Source: Limnochordia bacterium (lineage in GTDB: Bacteria > Bacillota > Limnochordia > Darwinibacteriales > B1SED10-159). Taken from it: DNA of 12,073 nucleotides. Each line of letters opens with the position of its first letter. Positions within the stretch are counted from its first letter, which is position 1. The translations under genes were made by a program, and so were the position numbers. The notes beneath the pieces are model-generated. The model did not search any database. It worked only from the letters and a program-made list of their open reading frames with translations, and was not told the origin of the DNA. Location of the stretch: contig SLOZ01000023.1 of NCBI GenBank assembly GCA_007132255.1, positions 1 to 12,073 on the forward strand, read 5' to 3'. Shown piece by piece: positions 6,643 to 12,073 of the stretch.

Positions 6643-9527
6643 GCCGCGACAAACTGATTGTCAAAGGTGCTCGGCAGAACAATCTGCAGAATATTGACGT
6701 GGTGATACCGCGTGAACGGTTTGTGGTTTTAACAGGCCTTTCAGGATCGGGCAAAACGTCGTTGGCGTTCGATACCATATATGCTGAAGGGCAGCGAAGG
6801 TATGTGGAATCCTTGTCGGCGTATGCAAGGCAGTTTTTGGGTCAAATGGACAAACCGGACATCGACTTCATCGAAGGGCTTTCCCCGGCCATATCCATCG
6901 ACCAGAAGACGACAAGCCGCAATCCCCGTTCAACGGTGGGAACGGTCACCGAGATCTACGATTATTTACGACTGCTGTACGCACGCGTCGGTCGGCCTCA
7001 CTGTCCCCAATGTGGGAAACCCATCGCCCAGCAAACCGTACAGCAGATTGTGGACCAAGTCATGGTCCTTGAAGAGCGAACACGAATTCAAGTGCTGGCT
7101 CCCGTGGTCAAAGGCCGCAAGGGCGAGCACAAAAAGGTATTGGAAGAAATTCGCAAGGATGGCTTTGTGCGGGTGCGCGTCGATGGCGAAATGCACGAAA
7201 TCACCGAGGAGTTAGACCTAAACAAGAATCAGAAACACAGTATCGACGTGGTAGTGGATCGTATCGCCGTTCGCCCTGATATCCAAGGTCGTCTAGCAGA
7301 CTCTATACAGACCGCCCTGCAGCGCGGTGATGGAGTGGTCATTGTTGATATTGTTGGCGAGTCGGAGTTAACGTTCAGTGAACGGTTCGCCTGTATTGAC
7401 TGCGGCGTCTCTATGGATGAACTAACGCCGCGGATGTTTTCGTTTAACAGCCCTTTTGGAGCTTGTCCGACCTGTGATGGTTTGGGCGAACGTCTGGAAA
7501 TCGACCCCGAGTTAGTTGTGGATCCCAAGCGATCGCTGCGCCAAGGTGGACTGGTTCCCTGGAAAGATAAGAAGAGCCGTTGGCTGCATGGGATTCTGGA
7601 TTCTGTCTGTGAAAAGTACGATATCGATCCCAAAAAACCGCTGAGTCAGTTGGTTCCGGAGAAACTGGATATTTTACTGCAGGGTACCGGCGATGAAACG
7701 GTCCAGTTTCTCTACACAAACCAAGCGGGTCAGGAGCGCCTGTTTGAGTCTACGTATGAAGGCCTGATTCCTCATCTTCGACGTCGTCACCGGGAGAGCA
7801 CGTCGGACTGGGCTCGCCAAGACGTCGAACAGTACATGAGTTCCCGTCGCTGTGACGATTGCGGCGGGAAGCGTCTGCGACCGGAAATTTTGGGGGTTAC
7901 TATCGGCGGCCGTAATATTATGGAATTGTCGGGACTATCGATTGGACGTGCTCGCCGTTTTGTTGACCAGTTGGAATTAACCGAACGCGAAACGATCATT
8001 GCGCGACAAGTGGTCAAGGAGATTCGTGAGCGTTTGGGGTTTCTAGTCAATGTTGGTTTGGAATACTTGACACTGGATCGCCGTGCGGGTTCTTTGTCTG
8101 GAGGGGAAGCCCAGCGGATTCGGTTAGCCACGCAGATTGGCTCCAGCCTCATGGGAGTTTTGTATATCTTGGATGAGCCCAGTATTGGGCTTCACCAACG
8201 GGATAACCAGCGCCTTTTGGATACCCTTAAAGGTCTACGCGATCTTGGGAATACGCTGATTGTTGTGGAACACGATGAAGATACCATGCGCTCAGCCGAT
8301 TGGATCATCGATATCGGGCCAGGAGCAGGAGCTCACGGTGGACGCGTCGTGGCCGAAGGCACATTCTCGGATATCTGCGATGTCGAGGAGTCCATTACCG
8401 GACAATACCTATCAGGGAAACGTTCCATTGCTGTGCCTGAAAAGCGGCGCCAAGCCAATGGCAAATGGATTACGGTGCGGGGGGCCCAGGAGAATAATCT
8501 CAGAGACATTGATGTGGCAATCCCCATGGGAGTCATGACTTGCGTCACTGGTGTATCAGGATCTGGTAAGAGCACGTTGGTGAATGAAATTCTCTACAAG
8601 AGGTTGGCCCAGCGCCTCCATCGGGCGGCACAGAAGCCAGGGAAACACAAAGACATTGAAGGGGTTCAGAATCTCGACAAGGTCATAGATATTGATCAAT
8701 CACCCATTGGACGAACGCCTCGTTCGAACCCTGCTACCTATACAGGGGCTTTCGATGGGATTCGCGAGTTGTTCGCCATGACCAACGAAGCCAAGATTCG
8801 CGGCTATAAGCCGGGCCGGTTTTCTTTCAACGTCAAGGGCGGGCGCTGCGAGGCGTGTAAAGGTGACGGCATTATCAAGATCGAGATGCACTTTCTGCCG
8901 GATGTTTACGTTCCCTGCGAAGTCTGCGGCGGTTCGCGTTACAATCGTGAAACGCTAGAAGTGAAATACAAAGGCAAAACCATCGCTGACGTTTTGCATA
9001 TGCGTGTGGAAGAAGCTGTGGAATTTTTCAAACCGATCCCCAAGATTCAGCGTAAACTGCAGACCCTCTTTGATGTCGGTCTTGGTTATGTGCGCTTGGG
9101 TCAGCCAGCCACCGAGCTTTCTGGGGGCGAAGCACAGCGAGTCAAATTGGCGACGCAATTGAGTCGACGTTCCAATGGCAAGACCTTATATATACTAGAC
9201 GAACCAACGACTGGTCTGCATTTTGAAGATATTCGAAGGCTCCTGACGGTCCTGCAGCGGCTGGTGGACGCCGGCGATACGGTTTTGGTCATTGAACACA
9301 ACCTCGATGTCATCAAGACGGCGGATTACATTATCGATCTCGGCCCTGAAGGGGGCGATGCTGGCGGTGATGTAGTCGCTGTGGGTACACCCGAAGAGGT
9401 TGCCCAGGTGAGTTCATCGTACACGGGCCAGTTCTTGGTGTCTGTGTTGGACGATCCTCGGTTTCGCAATGCAGGGGCAGCAGCTCCTGTGAGCGAAGGT
9501 TCGTTGGCCGTCAAGACTGAACGCTGA
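6639..9527 (+). CDS. uvrA: UvrABC system protein A (excinuclease ATPase subunit UvrA)
   Basis: UvrA is the dimeric ABC-type ATPase that first detects helix-distorting DNA lesions and delivers UvrB. At 962 residues it is slightly long but within the family range. Both nucleotide-binding halves are intact: Walker A GLSGSGKT (33-40) and GVSGSGKST (638-646), and ABC signatures LSGGEAQR at 486-493 and 827-834. Walker B regions ILDEPSIGLH and ILDEPTTGLH follow each signature. Zinc-site cysteine pairs are seen at 252/255 with 276/279 and at 737/740 with 760/763; further CxxC pairs lie at 122/125 and 405/408. The ATG overlaps the uvrB stop by four bases, and GGGG (6627-6630) eight bases upstream may aid initiation. 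The final 25 residues, after the conserved YTGQFL, are Ala/Ser-rich and look like an ordinary variable tail. Confidence 0.99.
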   Translation: MSRDKLIVKGARQNNLQNIDVVIPRERFVVLTGLSGSGKTSLAFDTIYAEGQRRYVESLSAYARQFLGQMDKPDIDFIEGLSPAISIDQKTTSRNPRSTVGTVTEIYDYLRLLYARVGRPHCPQCGKPIAQQTVQQIVDQVMVLEERTRIQVLAPVVKGRKGEHKKVLEEIRKDGFVRVRVDGEMHEITEELDLNKNQKHSIDVVVDRIAVRPDIQGRLADSIQTALQRGDGVVIVDIVGESELTFSERFACIDCGVSMDELTPRMFSFNSPFGACPTCDGLGERLEIDPELVVDPKRSLRQGGLVPWKDKKSRWLHGILDSVCEKYDIDPKKPLSQLVPEKLDILLQGTGDETVQFLYTNQAGQERLFESTYEGLIPHLRRRHRESTSDWARQDVEQYMSSRRCDDCGGKRLRPEILGVTIGGRNIMELSGLSIGRARRFVDQLELTERETIIARQVVKEIRERLGFLVNVGLEYLTLDRRAGSLSGGEAQRIRLATQIGSSLMGVLYILDEPSIGLHQRDNQRLLDTLKGLRDLGNTLIVVEHDEDTMRSADWIIDIGPGAGAHGGRVVAEGTFSDICDVEESITGQYLSGKRSIAVPEKRRQANGKWITVRGAQENNLRDIDVAIPMGVMTCVTGVSGSGKSTLVNEILYKRLAQRLHRAAQKPGKHKDIEGVQNLDKVIDIDQSPIGRTPRSNPATYTGAFDGIRELFAMTNEAKIRGYKPGRFSFNVKGGRCEACKGDGIIKIEMHFLPDVYVPCEVCGGSRYNRETLEVKYKGKTIADVLHMRVEEAVEFFKPIPKIQRKLQTLFDVGLGYVRLGQPATELSGGEAQRVKLATQLSRRSNGKTLYILDEPTTGLHFEDIRRLLTVLQRLVDAGDTVLVIEHNLDVIKTADYIIDLGPEGGDAGGDVVAVGTPEEVAQVSSSYTGQFLVSVLDDPRFRNAGAAAPVSEGSLAVKTER

Positions 9528-9570
9528 CAGCAAACGCCGGGGAAGCAGCAAGAGCGTGTAGGGGACTGAA

Positions 9571-9610
9571 GCACTGGCATTGGTGCAGTGCCTTTGGCAG
9601 GAACGCACTG
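9571..9610 (+). repeat. Overlapping inverted repeats in the uvrA-uvrC gap
   Basis: GCACTG at 9571-9576, CAGTGC at 9586-9591 and GCACTG at 9605-9610 form two mutually exclusive 6-bp stems, with loops of 9 nt (first with second) and 13 nt (second with third). The second stem would end 12 nt before the uvrC ribosome binding site. No T-run follows either, so neither is a standard terminator. They could be a small attenuator, an RNA processing site or a protein-binding site, or chance. The rest of the 107-bp gap holds a -10-like TAGAAT (9612-9617) without a well-spaced -35. Confidence 0.35.
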
Positions 9611-9634
9611 TTAGAATAGATTGAGGTGGTAGGC

Positions 9635-11479
9635 ATGACGCAAGAATTGCATGAAAAACTCGCCGCTGTCCCGACACAACCGGGCGTCTATCTGATGCGG
9701 GGTGCTGGTCAAGAGGTCATTTACGTGGGGAAAGCTGTGAACCTGCGGAATCGGGTTCGCTCCTATTTTCAACAATCACGGGGCCATTCTGCCAAAGTAC
9801 AGGCCATGGTCGACAGGGTCGCGGATTTTGAATATATCGTAACGGACTCCGAGGTTGAGGCGCTAATTTTGGAGAACACCTTGATCAAGGAACATGAACC
9901 GTGGTACAACGTTCGTCTTAAGGATGACAAGACCTATCCCTTCATTAAGGTGACCGTTCAAGAAGCGTTCCCGCGCATCATGATTGTGCGCAAACGGCTT
10001 CGTGATGGAGCTCGTTATTTTGGGCCCTACACAAGCGCCATGGCGGTGCGGGAAACAGTCAAGTTCTTGAGGAAGATTTTTCCAGTGCGAACGTGTCGCA
10101 AAGAAATCGTCCCAGGCCAGCAGGATCGGCCCTGTCTGAACTATCACATTGGACGGTGCCTGGGGCCTTGTGCCAGTTTGGTGGATCAGACGACCTATGG
10201 CGAGATGATCGCAGAGGTGTGTTTGGCCTTGGAGGGACGACACGAGGAGATCATTCCTGACCTGCATGAAAAAATGAATACTGCTGCGGAAGCGTTAGAC
10301 TATGAGCGAGCTGCTCGCTTCAGGGATCAACTGCAGGCACTCCAGAGTATTATTGCGCGGCAGAAGGTGGTGGCCCAGCATCACGATGACCAAGATGTAC
10401 TGGGCTACACCCGGGCGGGTGATCTAGCTGTTGTGCAGGTCTTTTTTGTCCGCAGTGGTAAGTTGATCGGGCGCGATCACTTTCTACTGCACTGCAGCAC
10501 TGACGAAAACGGCGAAGAAATTCTGGCGGCGTTTCTTAAGCAGTTTTACAGTGAAAGTGCAGTGATTCCCCGGGAAATACTGCTGCCACAACCATTGGCA
10601 GAGGCCAATGTTCTGGAACAGTGGCTAGGTCAGCTGCGGAGTGGACGCGTCTACCTTCGTCATCCGCAGCGCGGCGAGAAGCGGCGGTTGGTGGAGATGG
10701 TTACGGAAAATGCTTCGCTGGTTCTCAAGGAGGTTCGTTCTCGGGACGAACGCAAGGAACGCGAGATTGCCATGGGACTAGAAGAACTGCAGGAGGCCCT
10801 GCAGTTGCCCAATTCCATTCGCCGAATGGAAGCATATGATATTTCGAACACACAAGGCAACCAAATTGTCGCGTCCATGGTTGTGCTGGTGGACGGAAAA
10901 CCGGCGAATGATGAATACCGAAGGTTTAAGATCCGGACGGTGGAAGAGGGGCCCAATGATTATGAAGCCATGAAGGAAGTGATTCACCGCCGTTTCCTGC
11001 GGGGGCTCAAAGAGCAAAGTGGTGAAGAACACAGCAGTAAGTTCAGCGACTTTCCCGACCTGGTATTAATTGATGGCGGCAAAGGCCAGCTGAATGCCGC
11101 GTTGGCAAGCCGCAATGCCCTGGGTATCGCCATCCCCTTTATTGGCTTGGCCAAGCGCTATGAGGAGATCTACATGGAAGGGTATTCCGAACCATTGATT
11201 CTTCCAAGGGAGTCGCAGGGCCTGTACATGGTCCAACGAATTCGTGACGAAGCCCATCGTTTCGCTATTACGTATCATCGACAGCTGCGGGGCAAGGCTA
11301 GTCGGGTTTCTGTGTTGGATGGGATTCCCGGAGTGGGGCCGAAGCGCAAAAAGACGTTAATGAAACATTTTGGTACGGTCAAGGCCATCCGAGCGGCTGC
11401 TGTGGAGACGCTGATGGCAGCGGATGGCATATCCCGTGCCGTGGCAGAAGAAATCTATCAGCATTTAAGAAAGGACTGA
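9635..11479 (+). CDS. uvrC: UvrABC system protein C (excinuclease nuclease subunit UvrC)
   Basis: UvrC makes both incisions around a lesion once UvrB is bound. The protein is 614 aa, normal for the family. Domains in order: GIY-YIG nuclease (about 14-95; Tyr19, Tyr30, Arg40 and probable metal-ligand Glu80) for the 3' cut; a Cys cluster C154, C167, C175, C179 that matches the arrangement reported to hold an Fe-S cluster in E. coli UvrC; a UVR domain (about 203-240) that pairs with UvrB; an RNase H-like endonuclease with Asp402 (AYDIS), Asp480 (LIDGGKGQL) and His541 (RDEAHRF) for the 5' cut; and tandem helix-hairpin-helix motifs at the C-terminus (IPGVGPKRKK onward). ATG 9635 is preferred to GTG 9626 because GAGGTGG (9623-9629) lies five bases before the ATG and covers the GTG. 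It lies 107 bp after uvrA, and its stop codon falls inside the stem of the terminator hairpin. Confidence 0.99.
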   Translation: MTQELHEKLAAVPTQPGVYLMRGAGQEVIYVGKAVNLRNRVRSYFQQSRGHSAKVQAMVDRVADFEYIVTDSEVEALILENTLIKEHEPWYNVRLKDDKTYPFIKVTVQEAFPRIMIVRKRLRDGARYFGPYTSAMAVRETVKFLRKIFPVRTCRKEIVPGQQDRPCLNYHIGRCLGPCASLVDQTTYGEMIAEVCLALEGRHEEIIPDLHEKMNTAAEALDYERAARFRDQLQALQSIIARQKVVAQHHDDQDVLGYTRAGDLAVVQVFFVRSGKLIGRDHFLLHCSTDENGEEILAAFLKQFYSESAVIPREILLPQPLAEANVLEQWLGQLRSGRVYLRHPQRGEKRRLVEMVTENASLVLKEVRSRDERKEREIAMGLEELQEALQLPNSIRRMEAYDISNTQGNQIVASMVVLVDGKPANDEYRRFKIRTVEEGPNDYEAMKEVIHRRFLRGLKEQSGEEHSSKFSDFPDLVLIDGGKGQLNAALASRNALGIAIPFIGLAKRYEEIYMEGYSEPLILPRESQGLYMVQRIRDEAHRFAITYHRQLRGKASRVSVLDGIPGVGPKRKKTLMKHFGTVKAIRAAAVETLMAADGISRAVAEEIYQHLRKD

Positions 11480-11497
11480 CCCGAAGGTCAGTCCTTT
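11470..11497. terminator. Bidirectional terminator between convergent uvrC and the beta-barrel gene
   Basis: A perfect 12-bp stem (11470-11481 with 11486-11497) closes a four-base loop. On the plus strand the loop is CGAA and only TTT then GCTCT follows the GC-rich stem. On the minus strand the loop is the extra-stable C(UUCG)G tetraloop and the stem runs into TTTCTT, so it looks stronger for the minus-strand gene. The uvrC TGA (11477-11479) is within the stem. It sits between two convergent genes 35 bp apart and probably serves both. Confidence 0.8.
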
Positions 11498-11514
11498 GCT
11501 CTAGGCAGACAGGA

Positions 11515-12073
11515 TTAGAAGGAAATGCTTGCTCCCAGGGTTAACCCTGAGAAGGCTGTGGACGTTTGCGGCAGCGTTATCCTTGTCTCATCGGTCCGTT
11601 GGAAGTCGAAGTTGTCGATGGTCGAACGCTGGCTTGTGTAGCCGACATGAACGGAAATATCGTCCTGGAAATTGTAGTTCACTGCCAGTTGATACGCGAA
11701 GGAGGAACCCCTTATGTTCTTGAGTGCTCGATTGCCCTCTTGATACTCCCAAGAGTACCACGGCGTCCCATGAACACTGGCACTGGCGGACATCTGGTCC
11801 ATGATGGCAAAAGCTGCATGGCCATGCAATCCAAAACCACGGCCAGTGAAATGCCGCAGCGCCCCGGTTGTGAACTCGGGATGCCGTAAAGAAATACGGG
11901 ACATTTCATAGCTAAGCCCGCCATAAATGCGGAATCCATCATCTTCCATCACCAAATAACCCAGACCGCCGTGAACTCGCCAAGGCGCTGCGGTATGAGT
12001 TCCCGTGAGTTCCTCGCCACCCATTGACAGATTGCGCGAAAAACCACCAACCCAACTGCCTTCCACTCGAAGA
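11515..12073 (-). CDS. Outer-membrane beta-barrel-like protein, C-terminal part (runs off the right edge)
   Basis: The open frame continues past the right edge, so only the last 185 or so residues are seen; the GTG at 12064-12066 is probably not the true start. I do not recognise a named family. The visible part is made of alternating polar and hydrophobic stretches rich in Gly, Ser, Tyr and Phe, such as FRIYGGLSYEMSRISL, GFGLHGHAAFAI and FAYQLAVNYNF, separated by polar turns (FQDDIS, RTDETR). It ends in LTLGASISF with a C-terminal Phe, the usual last-strand signal for outer-membrane assembly by BamA. There is no cytoplasmic-enzyme motif and no long hydrophobic helix. A porin-like, OmpA-like or autotransporter-type barrel would fit. 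It is transcribed towards uvrC and ends at the shared hairpin. The barrel call is an inference from strand pattern and terminus; signal peptide and length cannot be seen. Confidence 0.6.
   Translation of the reverse strand, partial: LRVEGSWVGGFSRNLSMGGEELTGTHTAAPWRVHGGLGYLVMEDDGFRIYGGLSYEMSRISLRHPEFTTGALRHFTGRGFGLHGHAAFAIMDQMSASASVHGTPWYSWEYQEGNRALKNIRGSSFAYQLAVNYNFQDDISVHVGYTSQRSTIDNFDFQRTDETRITLPQTSTAFSGLTLGASISF

Noticed and set aside
9594..9617. TTGGCA and TAGAAT as a uvrC promoter
   Set aside because: The spacer is only 12 bp, far below the usual 16-18 bp, so only the -10-like element remains.

Overview
The window reads as ordinary chromosomal DNA of a Bacillota (Firmicutes)-type bacterium of moderate GC, probably from a lineage that keeps an outer membrane (a diderm such as Limnochordia, Halanaerobiales or Negativicutes relatives). 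Two things suggest the phylum: Shine-Dalgarno sites are strong and GGAGG-like, and the order ctp protease - MinJ-like PDZ membrane protein - uvrB - uvrA follows the neighbourhood I recall from Bacillus. Two things suggest an outer membrane: a YibQ-type divergent polysaccharide deacetylase, and a minus-strand gene at the right edge whose product looks like an outer-membrane beta-barrel ending in Phe. The taxon is an inference, not a reading.

Left block (192-4055, plus strand): a sigma-A-like promoter precedes three cell-envelope genes that look like one operon. They encode a membrane-anchored S41 carboxyl-terminal processing protease with a PDZ domain, a polytopic membrane protein with a C-terminal PDZ domain (MinJ-like), and a membrane-anchored divergent polysaccharide deacetylase. 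The first 191 bases hold no convincing gene, though one short frame resembles the tail of an S41 protease.

Middle (4030-4653): a family I inorganic pyrophosphatase gene lies on the minus strand. It overlaps the 3' end of the deacetylase gene by 26 bp and is divergent from uvrB. The 141-bp divergent intergenic region holds a candidate LexA/SOS box just upstream of an extended -10 promoter aimed at uvrB.

Right block (4654-11479, plus strand): uvrB, uvrA and uvrC, the complete UvrABC nucleotide-excision-repair nuclease in one place. uvrB and uvrA share an ATGA stop/start overlap. uvrC follows after 107 bp containing mutually exclusive inverted repeats. A perfect 12-bp hairpin at the uvrC stop codon probably ends transcription from both sides. 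The partial beta-barrel gene (11515-12073) then runs in from the right on the minus strand.

All the main genes look intact, with their expected catalytic motifs. I see no mobile element, CRISPR array, tRNA, rRNA or clear novel system. The points most worth a second look are the mixed gene order of the envelope block, the diderm signature, the LexA box, and the small non-coding structures around uvrC.
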